Below are positions 34,093 through 42,708 of a DNA stretch of 64,000 nt, in pieces. The first letter of the stretch is position 1, and each line of letters opens with the position of its first letter. The translations under genes were made by a program, and so were the position numbers. The notes under the pieces were generated by a model. It saw nothing but the letters and a program-made list of their open reading frames with translations. It was not told the origin of the DNA and did no database searches. The stretch is from Nonomuraea jabiensis (GTDB lineage: Bacteria; Actinomycetota; Actinomycetes; Streptosporangiales; Streptosporangiaceae), in assembly GCF_014204795.1 (NCBI RefSeq), contig NZ_JACHMB010000001.1, forward strand, positions 6,274,501 to 6,338,500, given 5' to 3'.

Positions 34093-34467
34093 TCAGAAGG
34101 AGTACGGGCCGAAGCGGCCCCAGGCCACCACGGCGGCCAGCACGAGGAGCACCGCGTTGATGACGATCCCCTGGTACTCCTTGCGCCGGGCGTGCGTGAC
34201 CGCGGCCCCGATCATGACGATGACCAGGCCGGCGGCGGCCAGCGGGGTCAGCGCCGGGACGATGCCCAGCGCCGCGGGCAGGACGAGCCCGATGGCGGCC
34301 AGCAGCTCCAGGGCGCCGATGCCCTTGACGGCGCCCGCGGAGAAGTCCTCCGTCCAGGCCAGGCCGGACGCGGCCAGCTTCTCCTTCGGCTGGGACAGCT
34401 TCATCAGGCCGGCGCCGAGAAAGGCCAGGGCGAGTAGGCCGGCGATGATCCACAGAGCGACGTTCAT
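34093..34467 (-). CDS. DoxX family membrane protein
   Basis: 124 residues with four membrane segments (ALWIIAGLLALAFLGAGLMKL, GIGALELLAAIGLVLPAALG, PLAAAGLVIVMIGAAVTH, IVINAVLLVLAAVVAWGRF) and the DoxX features K-L and EL-G. DoxX-type proteins are small membrane proteins linked to redox or quinone functions; the role is not settled. It is divergent from the MarR gene, whose candidate operators lie between them, so it is a likely MarR target. Confidence 0.85.
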   Translation of the reverse strand: MNVALWIIAGLLALAFLGAGLMKLSQPKEKLAASGLAWTEDFSAGAVKGIGALELLAAIGLVLPAALGIVPALTPLAAAGLVIVMIGAAVTHARRKEYQGIVINAVLLVLAAVVAWGRFGPYSF

Positions 34468-34493
34468 CGGGAGTCCGATCGATTGCGGGATGA

Positions 34494-34575
34494 CTTAAAG
34501 CTTCAACCGGAATGTACGCAGGGCGCACTTGAAGCGTCAAGCGTCAATGGAGGCGTGATCACTTGACCCGTCAAG
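34494..34575. promoter_or_regulatory. Array of candidate MarR operators
   Basis: CTTGACCCGTCAAG (34562-34575) is a perfect 14-bp palindrome. CTTGAAGCGTCAAG (34528-34541) is the same with one mismatched pair, and CTTAAAGCTTCAAC (34494-34507) is a weaker copy. They are spaced 34 bp apart, on one face of the helix to within about a quarter turn, and fill the doxX-marR divergent region. MarR proteins typically bind such dyads and repress both directions. Confidence 0.75.
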
Positions 34576-34589
34576 TTAGAGTGGAGAAC

Positions 34590-35135
34590 ATGGAGCACCC
34601 GCAGGAGCCGCGCTGGCTGACCCCCGAGGAGATGGAGAGCTGGCTGGCGCTGGTCAGCGTGCTGATCAAGTTGCCGGCCGCGCTGGACGGGCAGTTGCTG
34701 CGCGACGCCGGGGTCAGCCACTTCGAATATCAGGTGCTGGCGGGGCTGTCGATGACGCCCGAGCGCACCATGCGCATGAGCGACCTGGCGATGATCTCGG
34801 AGGGGTCGCTGTCCCGCCTGTCCCACGTCGTCAACCGGCTGGAGAAGCGCGGCTGGGTGCGCCGCGCCCCGGACCCGGACGACGGCCGCTACACCCTGGC
34901 CATCCTCACCGAGGAGGGCTGGGAGAAGGTCGTCGAGACCGCCCCCGGGCACGTCGAGGCCGTACGCGGCTTCGTCTTCGACGCCCTCACCAAGGCGCAG
35001 ATCCGGCAGCTGCGCGAGATCGGCCGCCGCATCACCCACGCCATCGACCCCGGCGACAGCTGCCTCGACCGGCACCCGGCCACCGCGCGCCCGGAGCCCG
35101 ACCCCGACCCCACCCTCAACCGGGAGCCCTCATGA
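34590..35135 (+). CDS. MarR family transcriptional regulator
   Basis: 181 residues from the ATG at 34590. Winged helix at about residues 50-115: DAGVSHFEYQVLAGLSM, TMRMSDLAMISEGSLSRLSHVV, NRLEKRGWVRRAPDPDDGRY. The C-terminal dimerisation helices follow. Its TGA overlaps the ATG of the dioxygenase gene (ATGA). A GTG at 34581 is an alternative start; a TTG-initiated frame at 34563 would fall inside the operator and is rejected. It probably senses an aromatic or quinone compound, judged from its partner. Confidence 0.9.
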   Translation: MEHPQEPRWLTPEEMESWLALVSVLIKLPAALDGQLLRDAGVSHFEYQVLAGLSMTPERTMRMSDLAMISEGSLSRLSHVVNRLEKRGWVRRAPDPDDGRYTLAILTEEGWEKVVETAPGHVEAVRGFVFDALTKAQIRQLREIGRRITHAIDPGDSCLDRHPATARPEPDPDPTLNREPS

Positions 35136-36016
35136 CGTCCATCCTCAACCCGGACATCCCCGCCGGAGCCTACGACGCGTTCCTGCCCGGCGCGCTGCCC
35201 CGGGCGCGTGCCCAGCGCCCCTGGACGCCCGCCGACGGCCCGCTCCCCGCCCTGTACATCAGCCACGGGGCGCCCCCGCTCTTCGACGACGGGCCCTGGA
35301 TCGGCGAGCTGTTCGCCTGGGCGCAGTCGCTGCCCAAGCCCAGGAGCGTCCTCATCGTCTCCGCCCACTGGGAGGCCGCGCCGCTGGCCCTGTCCGCGCC
35401 CGCCGCCGGCACCCCGCTGGTGTACGACTTCGGCGGCTTCCACCCGCGCTACTACGCCATGACGTACGACACCCCCGACGCCGGCGCGCTCGCCCGGCGG
35501 GTGGCCGCGATGATGCCCGACGGCGAGCCGGTCCACCAGCACCCCAGCCGCGGCCTGGACCACGGGGCGTGGGTGCCGCTGATGGCCATGTACCCGCTGG
35601 GCGACATCCCGGTGCTGCAGCTCAGCATGCCGACCCACGATCCCGGCCGGCTGCTGGAGCTCGGGGCGCGGCTGGCCCCGCTGCGGGAGGAGGGCGTGCT
35701 GGTGATCGGCTCGGGGTTCATGACGCACGGGCTCCCGTTCGTCACCCCGGAGATGCTCCACCAGGGGGCCGTCCCCGCCTGGTCCTCCGACTTCGACGCC
35801 TGGGCGGCCGACGCCCTGGCCAGGGGCGACGTGGGGGAGCTGGCGGCGTTCCGGACCCGCGCGCCCGGCATGCCGTACGCCCATCCGACCGTCGACCACT
35901 ACATCCCGCTGTTCGTCACGCTGGGGGCGAGCGGCCGGGTGGACCAGCCGGTGACGACGGTCATCGACGGATACATGATCGGATTCTCCAAGCGGTCCTT
36001 CCAGACGGTGGCGTAG
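35132..36016 (+). CDS. DODA-type extradiol ring-cleavage dioxygenase
   Basis: 294 residues, class III extradiol (LigB/DODA superfamily). Metal and acid-base histidines are visible in YISHGAPPLF, IVSAHWEAAPL and SRGLDHGAWVPLMAMYP; VIGSGFMTHGLPFV supplies another conserved His. It should cleave a catecholic or amino-catecholic ring with Fe(II) or Zn(II)-dependent chemistry in the cytosol. It is coupled by ATGA overlap to its MarR gene, and DoxX is divergent, so the three form an aromatic- or quinone-response locus. YgiD/DODA relatives act on L-DOPA; the actual substrate is unknown. Confidence 0.88.
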   Translation: MTSILNPDIPAGAYDAFLPGALPRARAQRPWTPADGPLPALYISHGAPPLFDDGPWIGELFAWAQSLPKPRSVLIVSAHWEAAPLALSAPAAGTPLVYDFGGFHPRYYAMTYDTPDAGALARRVAAMMPDGEPVHQHPSRGLDHGAWVPLMAMYPLGDIPVLQLSMPTHDPGRLLELGARLAPLREEGVLVIGSGFMTHGLPFVTPEMLHQGAVPAWSSDFDAWAADALARGDVGELAAFRTRAPGMPYAHPTVDHYIPLFVTLGASGRVDQPVTTVIDGYMIGFSKRSFQTVA

Positions 36017-36041
36017 CGCCGATACGTACGGCAAGAATCCA

Positions 36042-36050
36042 GAAAGTTTC
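36042..36050. promoter_or_regulatory. Module B-type half palindrome between converging genes
   Basis: GAAAGTTTC is a perfect 9-bp palindrome with the core of the module B operator (GAAA-N-TTTC), followed by GG. It lies between the stop codons of the dioxygenase and the LacI gene, so it is not at an obvious promoter; it could be an auxiliary site or chance. Confidence 0.3.
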
Positions 36051-36052
36051 GG

Positions 36053-37084
36053 TCAGCGTGACGGCGGCGCGGTGCTGGCCCGGACGATCAGCTCGGTGCC
36101 CAGCTCGACCCGGGTCTGCGCCAGCGGCTCGCCCTGCGCGAGCTTCATGAGCATGGCGGTGGCCGTGGCGGCCATCTCGGTGAGCGGCTGGCGGACCGTG
36201 GTCAGCGGCGGGACCGCCCACTGCACCGAGGGCAGGTCGTCGAAGCCGACGACGCTCAGGTCACCGGGGATGCGCAGGCCCAGCTCGTAGGCGGCGCGAT
36301 AGACGCCGACGGCCTGCCCGTCGTTGCAGGCGAAGATCGCGGTCGGCGGGTCGGGCAGGCGCAGCAGCCGGTGGGCCTGGGCCAGCCCGCCCTCGATGAG
36401 GAAGTCGCCCGAGCCGATCAGCCCGGGGTCGGCGGGCACCCCGGCCAGGTCGAGCGCGGTGCGGTAGCCGTCGAGGCGGGCCCGGCTGGACAGGGCCCAG
36501 TCGGGGCCGGTGATGACGGCGATGCGGCGATGACCGAGGTCGATCAGGTGGCGGGTGGCCGACAGGCCGCCGCTCCAGTTGCCCGCGCCGACCGAGGGGA
36601 CGCCGGGGCCGGGATCGCCTGACGGGTCGAGCAGGACGATGGGGATGTCGCGGGTGACGAGCTGGTCGCGCTGCTCCTCGGTCAGTCCGGAGAACACCGC
36701 GATCACGCCCGACGGGCGGCGGCTCAGCACGCCTTCGATCCAGCCGTGCCCGGGGCCGGAGCGCTGCTGCATGTCGGAGATCACCACGGCCAGGTGATGC
36801 TCGCGGGCGACCTGGTCGACCCCCTTGATCATCTCGATCGGATAGTCGCCTCCCAGAGCGTGGAACACCACCTCCACCAGGGCGGACGCGGTGACGCGCC
36901 GGCGCTGCCGGCGGTAGCCGTGGCGGCGGATGAGGCCCTCGACGAGGGCGCGCGTCTCGGGGGCGACCTCGGAGCGGCCGTTGACCACCTTGGAGACGGT
37001 CGCGGTGGACACGCCGGCCAGCTCGGCGAGCTGCGTGATGGTCAGCGGCTGGGGCGTGGCGGACGGCTCCTCGGTGGCGGTCAT
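36053..37084 (-). CDS. LacI family transcriptional regulator (module B)
   Basis: 343 residues: LTITQLAELAGVSTATVSKV (HTH) and VNGRSEVAPETRALVEGLI, hinge, then the sugar-binding core (VEVVFHALGGDYPIEMIKGV, VIAVFSGLTEEQRDQLV, LGHRRIAVITGPDWALSSRA, LSVVGFDDLPSVQWAVPPLT). Relatives of this type often control xylan or xylose genes. It is divergent from the module B transport operon. A perfect palindrome begins 14 bases upstream of its start codon, which fits autorepression. Confidence 0.92.
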   Translation of the reverse strand: MTATEEPSATPQPLTITQLAELAGVSTATVSKVVNGRSEVAPETRALVEGLIRRHGYRRQRRRVTASALVEVVFHALGGDYPIEMIKGVDQVAREHHLAVVISDMQQRSGPGHGWIEGVLSRRPSGVIAVFSGLTEEQRDQLVTRDIPIVLLDPSGDPGPGVPSVGAGNWSGGLSATRHLIDLGHRRIAVITGPDWALSSRARLDGYRTALDLAGVPADPGLIGSGDFLIEGGLAQAHRLLRLPDPPTAIFACNDGQAVGVYRAAYELGLRIPGDLSVVGFDDLPSVQWAVPPLTTVRQPLTEMAATATAMLMKLAQGEPLAQTRVELGTELIVRASTAPPSR

Positions 37085-37097
37085 GGCCGCAGTCTAA

Positions 37098-37110
37098 CGA
37101 AAAGTTTTCG
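37098..37110. promoter_or_regulatory. Candidate LacI operator, module B, proximal to the regulator
   Basis: CGAAAAGTTTTCG is a perfect 13-bp palindrome with the general form CGAAA-N-TTTCG. A degenerate copy, CCGATTGTTTCGG, follows at 37121-37133. Confidence 0.7.
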
Positions 37111-37152
37111 GAGGCTGGAACCGATTGTTTCGGCCTTCTTACGTGGAGGTTC

Positions 37153-37182
37153 TTGACGGGTTTCGGGAATCAGACCTAGAGT
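37153..37182 (+). promoter_or_regulatory. Probable promoter of the module B transport operon
   Basis: TTGACG (37153-37158) and TAGAGT (37177-37182) with an 18-base spacer that itself contains GTTTCGG. The predicted transcript start is near 37189, giving a leader of about 170 bases before the SBP gene. Confidence 0.5.
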
Positions 37183-37207
37183 CCCGGCTTAACGATCGGA
37201 CCTTGGA

Positions 37208-37220
37208 CCGAAACTTTCCG
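37208..37220. promoter_or_regulatory. Second candidate LacI operator, module B
   Basis: CCGAAACTTTCCG matches CGAAA-N-TTTCG with one inserted C. It lies just downstream of the predicted transcription start, where bound repressor would block elongation of the transport operon. Confidence 0.5.
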
Positions 37221-37256
37221 ACGCGCTGGCGAACCCCCCATTCGAAGGAGCGCGGC

Positions 37257-37334
37257 ATGCATCGACCTGTCTCCGAACGCGGCGTGACGGCCGCGCCCGC
37301 CTACTACGTCCTGGCCACAGCGCTCCGCTCCTGA
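37257..37334 (+). CDS. 25-residue leader ORF before the module B binding protein
   Basis: An ATG at 37257 has an ideal AAGGAG site six bases upstream and opens a 25-codon frame beginning MHRPVSERGVTAAP and ending YYVLATALRS, with stop at 37332-37334. It lies in the transcript leader, 27 bases before the SBP start. The strong ribosome binding site, better than many in the window, is the reason to think it is translated. It could be a regulatory leader peptide; no repeated rare codon run or known family is visible. Confidence 0.5.
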   Translation: MHRPVSERGVTAAPAYYVLATALRS

Positions 37335-37361
37335 GCGCCGGACCCACCGAAAGAGACCGAC

Positions 37362-38645
37362 GTGAAGATCCGCAACGTAACCCCGGTCGTGCTCGCCGCG
37401 GCCCTCGCCCTGTCCACGGCCGCCTGCGGTGGCGGCGGTGGCGGCACCCCGTCCCAGCCGTCGGGCGGCGACAGCAAGTCGTTCGAGTTCTGGTCGTTCT
37501 CCGGGATCGACCAGAAGGCCTCGGTCGATGAGTACCAGAAGGTCAACCCGGGCGTGCAGGTCAAGCTCACCGAGGTGGGCAGTTCGACCGAGACGGCGCA
37601 GGCGCTGACCACGGCGCTGGCCGGTGGCAAGGTGCCCGACCTCGTGCTCATCCAGGGGGACGACCTGCCGAAGTTCGTGCAGCAGCCGCAGAACTTCTAC
37701 GACCTGCGGCAGCTCGGCGCGGACAAGATCAAGGGCGACTACCTGGACTGGGTGATCAGCCAGCCCACCGCCAAGGACGGCTCGATCATCGGCATCCCGA
37801 CGGACGTGGGCGGCATGGCCGTGGCCTACCGGACGGACCTGTTCAAGGAGGCCGGACTGCCGACCGACCGCGAGGAGGTGAGCAAGCTCTGGCCCACCTG
37901 GGACGCGTTCATCGAGACCGGCAAGAAGTATGTCGCCAAGACCGGCAAGGCGTTCGTGGACAACGCGTCCACCAGCGTGTTCTACCAGGCGGTCAACCAG
38001 GGGCCGCAGAAGTACTACGACCCGTCCGGCAACGTGGTCTACAGCACCAGCCCGCAGGTCAAGACGGCCTTCGACCTGGCGCTCAAGGCCATGCAGGCCG
38101 GGATCACGGCCAAGCAGAGCTCGTTCACCGACGGGTGGAGCGCGGGCATGAGCAAGGGGCAGTTCGCGGTGATCTCCGCGCCGTCGTGGATGCTGGGCTC
38201 GATCCGCAGGACCGCCCCCGACACCAAGGGCAAGTGGGACATCGCCACGATCCCCGGCGGGGCCGGCAACTGGGGCGGCAGCTACCTGGCCATCCCCAAG
38301 GGCGCCAAGAACGCCAAGGCCGCCTGGGACTACATCTCCAAGATGCAGTCGCCGCAGGGCCAGCTCGCGCACTTCCTGAACGCCGGCTCGCTGCCCACGA
38401 CCCCGTCGGTGTACAAGGACCCCAAGCTGACCGGGAAGAAGGACGAGTTCTTCTCCGGCGCGCCGATCGGGAAGATCTACACCGACTCCCTGCTCGGGCT
38501 CAAGCCGTTCTACATCGGCCCCGACAGCTCGGCCATCGGCCAGGAGCTCCAGAACGCCCTCAACAACGTCGAGCTGGGCAAGGGTGACGCCGCCAAGGCC
38601 TGGGACACGGCGCTGGCCAACATCAAGACGGCGATCGGCAAGTGA
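37362..38645 (+). CDS. Extracellular sugar-binding lipoprotein (module B)
   Basis: 427 residues: signal peptide with lipobox STAAC (Cys near residue 22) and a Gly-rich linker GGGGGG. Family 1 SBP core: FEFWSFSGIDQKASVDEYQKV, VPDLVLIQGDDLPKFV, GIPTDVGGMAVAYRTDLFKEAG, WPTWDAFIETGKKYV, QFAVISAPSWMLGSI, SYLAIPKGAKNAKAAWDYI. It delivers an oligosaccharide to the two permeases encoded next; the GH3 and GH43 genes of the same operon indicate xylo-oligosaccharides or arabinoxylan fragments. Confidence 0.93.
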   Translation: MKIRNVTPVVLAAALALSTAACGGGGGGTPSQPSGGDSKSFEFWSFSGIDQKASVDEYQKVNPGVQVKLTEVGSSTETAQALTTALAGGKVPDLVLIQGDDLPKFVQQPQNFYDLRQLGADKIKGDYLDWVISQPTAKDGSIIGIPTDVGGMAVAYRTDLFKEAGLPTDREEVSKLWPTWDAFIETGKKYVAKTGKAFVDNASTSVFYQAVNQGPQKYYDPSGNVVYSTSPQVKTAFDLALKAMQAGITAKQSSFTDGWSAGMSKGQFAVISAPSWMLGSIRRTAPDTKGKWDIATIPGGAGNWGGSYLAIPKGAKNAKAAWDYISKMQSPQGQLAHFLNAGSLPTTPSVYKDPKLTGKKDEFFSGAPIGKIYTDSLLGLKPFYIGPDSSAIGQELQNALNNVELGKGDAAKAWDTALANIKTAIGK

Positions 38646-39595
38646 CCGCCACACTCGAAAAGGTCGCGGGGACGCCCGCGCCCGCGCTCACGACACGGGT
38701 GCGGCAGAGCCTCGGGGAGCGCATCGCCCCCTACGCCTACATCGCGCCGTTCTTCCTGCTCTTCGCGGTGTTCGGGCTCGTCCCCCTGCTGTTCACGTTC
38801 TACGTCGCGCTGTTCGACTGGAACCCCATCGGCGAGCACGTCTTCATCGGCTTCGACAACTTCAGCCGCCTGTTCGGCGACCCCCGGTTCTGGAACGCCC
38901 TCCGGAACACCATCAGCATCTGGGTGTTGTCCACCGTCCCGCAGCTGGTGATCGCGCTGGGCGTGGCGCACCTGCTCAACCAGGCCCGGCTGCGGCTGGC
39001 GGTGTTCTTCCGGATGTCGATGCTGGTGCCGTACATCACCTCGGTGGCGGCCACCGCGATCGTCTTCGCCCAGATGTTCGACCGTGACTACGGCCTGCTC
39101 AACTGGCTGCTGGGCTTCGCCGGCATCGGGCCGATCGACTTCAAGCAGTCGGTGTGGGGCAGCCACCTGCTGATCGCCGTCATGGTGACGTGGCGCTGGT
39201 TCGGCTACACGACGCTGCTCTACCTGGCCTCGCTGCAGGCGATCCCGCGTGCGATCTACGAGGCGGCGGCGGTGGACGGCGCGGGCGGGTGGAAGCAGTT
39301 CCGCCACATCTCGATCCCGTCGCTGCGGCCGGTCATCGTCTTCACGGTCGTGACCTCGACGATCGGCGGCCTGCAGATCTTCACCGAGCCCCTGCTGATG
39401 GGCCGCTCCTCGTACACCTGCGGGCCGATCCGGCAGTGTCAGACTCTCACGTTGTTCCTGTACGAGCAGGGCTTCGGCCAGTTCCAGTTCGGCTACGGCG
39501 CGGCCATCGGCGTGGCGCTGTTCGTCCTGATCATCGCCGTCGCCACGCTCAACTACTTCCTGTCCACCCGCACCCGCCGGAGCAATCATGAATGA
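38642..39595 (+). CDS. Carbohydrate ABC transporter permease, MalF-like (module B)
   Basis: 317 residues from a GTG overlapping the SBP stop (GTGA). Six membrane segments starting APYAYIAPFFLLFAVFGLVPL, the EAA loop AIYEAAAVDGAGGWKQFRHISIPSL, and a periplasmic loop LMGRSSYTCGPIRQCQ with two cysteines about six residues apart that could pair; this loop is unusual for the family. Overlaps the next permease by eight bases. Confidence 0.92.
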   Translation: MTATLEKVAGTPAPALTTRVRQSLGERIAPYAYIAPFFLLFAVFGLVPLLFTFYVALFDWNPIGEHVFIGFDNFSRLFGDPRFWNALRNTISIWVLSTVPQLVIALGVAHLLNQARLRLAVFFRMSMLVPYITSVAATAIVFAQMFDRDYGLLNWLLGFAGIGPIDFKQSVWGSHLLIAVMVTWRWFGYTTLLYLASLQAIPRAIYEAAAVDGAGGWKQFRHISIPSLRPVIVFTVVTSTIGGLQIFTEPLLMGRSSYTCGPIRQCQTLTLFLYEQGFGQFQFGYGAAIGVALFVLIIAVATLNYFLSTRTRRSNHE

Positions 39596-40409
39596 CCGGG
39601 TCCGCTGGTGGGCCTACCTGCTGCTCGGCCTCGCCGCGCTCGCCTGCCTGTTCCCGCTGTACTGGATGTTCGTGGTGGCCACCACCGACTCGGCGACCGC
39701 CACCCAGCTGCCGCCCGAGATCGTGCCGGGCGGCAACTTCTTCCACCTGGCCGGGCTGGTGTTCTCGACGGTGCCGTTCGTGCGCTCGATCGTCAACAGC
39801 CTGATCGTGGCCGGGACGATCGGCCTCGGGCACGCGGTGCTCTGCTCGTTGGCCGGGTTCGCCTTCGCCAAGCTGCGCTTCCCCGGCCGCAACGTGCTCT
39901 TCCTGATCGTCGTGCTCACCATGACCGTGCCCACGCAGCTCGCGGTCATCCCGCAGTACATGATCATCTCCTCCCTGGACTGGGTGGACACGTTGCAGGC
40001 CCTCATCGTGCCCGGCCTGGCCAGCGCGTTCGGCATCTTCTGGATGCGCCAGCACCTGTCCTCGACGATCAGCGACGAGATCCTGCAGGCGGCCCGCATC
40101 GACGGGGCGAACACCTGGCAGATCTTCTGGCGCATCGCGTTCCCGCTGGTGCGGCCGGCCGCGTTCGTGCTCGGGCTGCTCGGCTTCGTCACCGCGTGGA
40201 ACGACTTCCTGTGGCCGTTCATCGTGCTGAAGTCACCCGAGATGTACACCGCGCAGATCGCCATCAAGGCCCTGCAGAACAGCCTCGACATCGACCTCGG
40301 CCTGGCCATGTCGGGCTCTTTCCTGGCCACCCTGCCCCTGCTGGTGCTGTTCGTGTTCGTCGGCAGGCGGATGGTGGCGGGGATCATGGACGGCGCCTTC
40401 AAGGGCTGA
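39588..40409 (+). CDS. Carbohydrate ABC transporter permease, MalG-like (module B)
   Basis: 273 residues, six membrane segments (WWAYLLLGLAALACLFPLYW first), EAA loop DEILQAARIDGANTWQIFWRI, and the C-terminal VGRRMVAGIMDGAFKG that ends CUT1 MalG homologues. Translationally coupled to the MalF-like gene. The GH3 gene follows after 20 bases. Confidence 0.92.
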   Translation: MNDRVRWWAYLLLGLAALACLFPLYWMFVVATTDSATATQLPPEIVPGGNFFHLAGLVFSTVPFVRSIVNSLIVAGTIGLGHAVLCSLAGFAFAKLRFPGRNVLFLIVVLTMTVPTQLAVIPQYMIISSLDWVDTLQALIVPGLASAFGIFWMRQHLSSTISDEILQAARIDGANTWQIFWRIAFPLVRPAAFVLGLLGFVTAWNDFLWPFIVLKSPEMYTAQIAIKALQNSLDIDLGLAMSGSFLATLPLLVLFVFVGRRMVAGIMDGAFKG

Positions 40410-40429
40410 GAACTCAGATTAAGGAAGTC

Positions 40430-42706
40430 ATGACATTCGTGAATGAGCCGTGGCGTGACCGCGGCCGCCCGTCCGCCGAACGCGTCGAGGCCCTGCTGGC
40501 CGAGATGACGCTGGAGGAGAAGGTCGCGCAGCTCGGCTCGGTGTGGATCCAGACCGACGACCCCGGCAACGTCGCGCCCCTGCAGGACCGCTTCGCCGCG
40601 GTGGAGGGGCTGGAGGAGCGGCTGCGCGACGGGGTCGGGCACCTCACCCGCGTGTACGGCACCGCGCCGCTGTCCGCGGCCGAGGGCGCGGCCCGGCTGC
40701 GGGAGCTGCAGGAGCTCGTGGTGACCTCGAACCGGCTCGGGGTGCCTGCGATCGCTCATGAGGAGTGCCTGACCGGGTTCGCGACGTTCGGGGCGACCGC
40801 GTACCCGACGCCGCTGGCCTGGGCGGCGACGTTCGACCCCGGTCTCGTCGAGCGCATGGCGGCGGCGATCGGTGATGATCTGCGGGCCGCGGGTGTGCAC
40901 CAGGGCCTGTCGCCGGTACTCGACGTCGTACGCGACTACCGCTGGGGGCGGGTCGAGGAGACGCTGGGCGAGGACCCGTACCTGGTGGGCAAGATCGGCG
41001 CGGCCTACGTGCGCGGGCTGGAGGGCGCCGGGGTCATCGCCACCTTGAAGCACTTCGCCGGATACGCGGCCTCGCGCGCGGCCCGCAACCACGCGCCCGT
41101 GAGCATCGGGCCGCGCGAGCTCGCCGACGTGATCCTGCCGCCGTTCGAGGTCGCGCTGCGCGAGGGCGGCGCCCGTTCGGTGATGAACTCCTACACCGAC
41201 CTCGACGGCGTCCCGGCCGCCGCCAGCGCGGACCTGCTGCGGCGGGTGCTGCGGGACGAGTGGGGGTTCGAGGGGACCGTGGTGTCGGACTACTGGTCCG
41301 TCCCGTTCCTCGCGTCCATGCACCGGGTGGCCGAGGACGTCGCGGCGGCGGGCGCGATCGCGCTGTCGGCCGGGATCGACGTGGAGCTCCCCGACACCCG
41401 CGGGTACGGCCGCAACCTGGTCGAGCAGGTGAAGGCCGGCCACGTCGACGAGGCGCTGGTGGACGAGTCGGTACGCCGCGTGCTCCGGCAGAAGATCGAC
41501 CTCGGCCTGCTGGACGACGCCCCGCTCGTCCCGGACGGCGCCGAGGACGTGGACCTGGACAGCGCGCGCAATCGGGAGCTGGCCGCCGAGGTCGCGGAAC
41601 GTTCCATCGTGCTGCTGGCCAACACCGGCCGGGCCCTGCCCGTCGACCCGCTCGTGACCCGGCGGCTGGCGGTCATCGGGCCGTGCGCCGGCGACCCGCG
41701 TACCCTCATGGGCTGCTACTCCTTCCCCAACCACGTGCTCGACCGCTTCCCCGAGCGCGGCATGGGCCTGCCGGTCGCCTCGATCCTGGAGGGGCTGACG
41801 GCCGAGTTCCCCCACGCCGACGTGCGCCACTGCCTCGGCGCCGAGGTGTCGGGCGACGACGCGTCGGGGATCCCCGAGGCCGCCGGGGTCGCCGCCCAGG
41901 CCGACCTCGTGCTGCTGTTCGTCGGGGACCGGGCCGGGATGTTCGGCGGCGGCACGTCGGGCGAGGGCTGCGACGCGGCCGACCTGCGGCTGCCCGGCCG
42001 CCAGGCCGACCTGGTCGAGGCGGTCCTGGCGACGGGCACGCCGACCGTGCTGGTCGTGGTGTCGGGGCGGCCTTACGCGCTCGGCGCCTACCAGGACCGG
42101 GTGGCCGCGCTGGTCCAGGCGTTCTTCCCCGGGGTCGAGGGCGCGGCCGCGGTCGCCGGCGTGCTCAGCGGCCGGGTCAACCCGTCCGGGCGGCTGCCCG
42201 TGCAGATCCCGCACTCGCCGTTCGTCAACCCGTCCACCTACCTCCAGCCGCCTCTGGGGAGGAAGGCGGAGGGCATCACGGTGCTCGACCCGACGCCGGC
42301 CTTCCCCTTCGGGCACGGGCTGTCGTACGCGGCGATCACGTACGAGGCCATGCGGACGTCGCAGGCGGAATACGGCACGGACGGCACGGTCGAGGTGCGG
42401 GTGAGCGTGCGCAACGACGGTGACCGGCGCGCCGAGGAGGTCGTGCAGCTCTACGCCACCGACCCGGTGGCCCAGGTCGCCCGGCCCGCCCAGTGGCTGG
42501 TCGGCTTCGCCCGCGTGCCCCTGGAGGCGGGGGAGAGCCGCGAGGTGGCCTTCGAGGTGCCCGCCGAGGCGTTCTCGTTCACCGGGCTCGGCGGGCGGCG
42601 GCTCGTCGAACCGGGGGAGATCGTGCTGTCCTGCGGGCCGTCGGCCGCCGACCTGCCGCTGAGCGCGTCGATCCGGCTGGTCGGCCATCCGGGGAAGGAG
42701 TTCTGA
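40430..42706 (+). CDS. GH3 beta-glycosidase, probable beta-xylosidase or beta-glucosidase
   Basis: 758 residues, no signal peptide, so cytosolic. GH3 N-terminal barrel: RVEALLAEMTLEEKVAQLGSV, RVEETLGEDPYLVG, IATLKHFAGYAASRAARNH, and the nucleophile motif GTVVSDYWSV with Asp287. The C-terminal alpha/beta sandwich carries VLLFVGDRAGMFGGGTSGEG (acid/base region) and the fibronectin III-like domain follows (VEVRVSVRNDGDRRAEEVVQLY). It should hydrolyse imported xylo- or gluco-oligosaccharides from the non-reducing end. AAGGAAG precedes the ATG at 40430; the longer frame is a shadow of the permease. Confidence 0.93.
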   Translation: MTFVNEPWRDRGRPSAERVEALLAEMTLEEKVAQLGSVWIQTDDPGNVAPLQDRFAAVEGLEERLRDGVGHLTRVYGTAPLSAAEGAARLRELQELVVTSNRLGVPAIAHEECLTGFATFGATAYPTPLAWAATFDPGLVERMAAAIGDDLRAAGVHQGLSPVLDVVRDYRWGRVEETLGEDPYLVGKIGAAYVRGLEGAGVIATLKHFAGYAASRAARNHAPVSIGPRELADVILPPFEVALREGGARSVMNSYTDLDGVPAAASADLLRRVLRDEWGFEGTVVSDYWSVPFLASMHRVAEDVAAAGAIALSAGIDVELPDTRGYGRNLVEQVKAGHVDEALVDESVRRVLRQKIDLGLLDDAPLVPDGAEDVDLDSARNRELAAEVAERSIVLLANTGRALPVDPLVTRRLAVIGPCAGDPRTLMGCYSFPNHVLDRFPERGMGLPVASILEGLTAEFPHADVRHCLGAEVSGDDASGIPEAAGVAAQADLVLLFVGDRAGMFGGGTSGEGCDAADLRLPGRQADLVEAVLATGTPTVLVVVSGRPYALGAYQDRVAALVQAFFPGVEGAAAVAGVLSGRVNPSGRLPVQIPHSPFVNPSTYLQPPLGRKAEGITVLDPTPAFPFGHGLSYAAITYEAMRTSQAEYGTDGTVEVRVSVRNDGDRRAEEVVQLYATDPVAQVARPAQWLVGFARVPLEAGESREVAFEVPAEAFSFTGLGGRRLVEPGEIVLSCGPSAADLPLSASIRLVGHPGKEF

Positions 42707-42708
42707 AC

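Noticed and set aside
39614..42688. 1024-codon antisense frame over the module B permease and GH3 genes
   Set aside because: Composition is that of a reverse-strand shadow; both genes on the plus strand are unambiguous and coupled.
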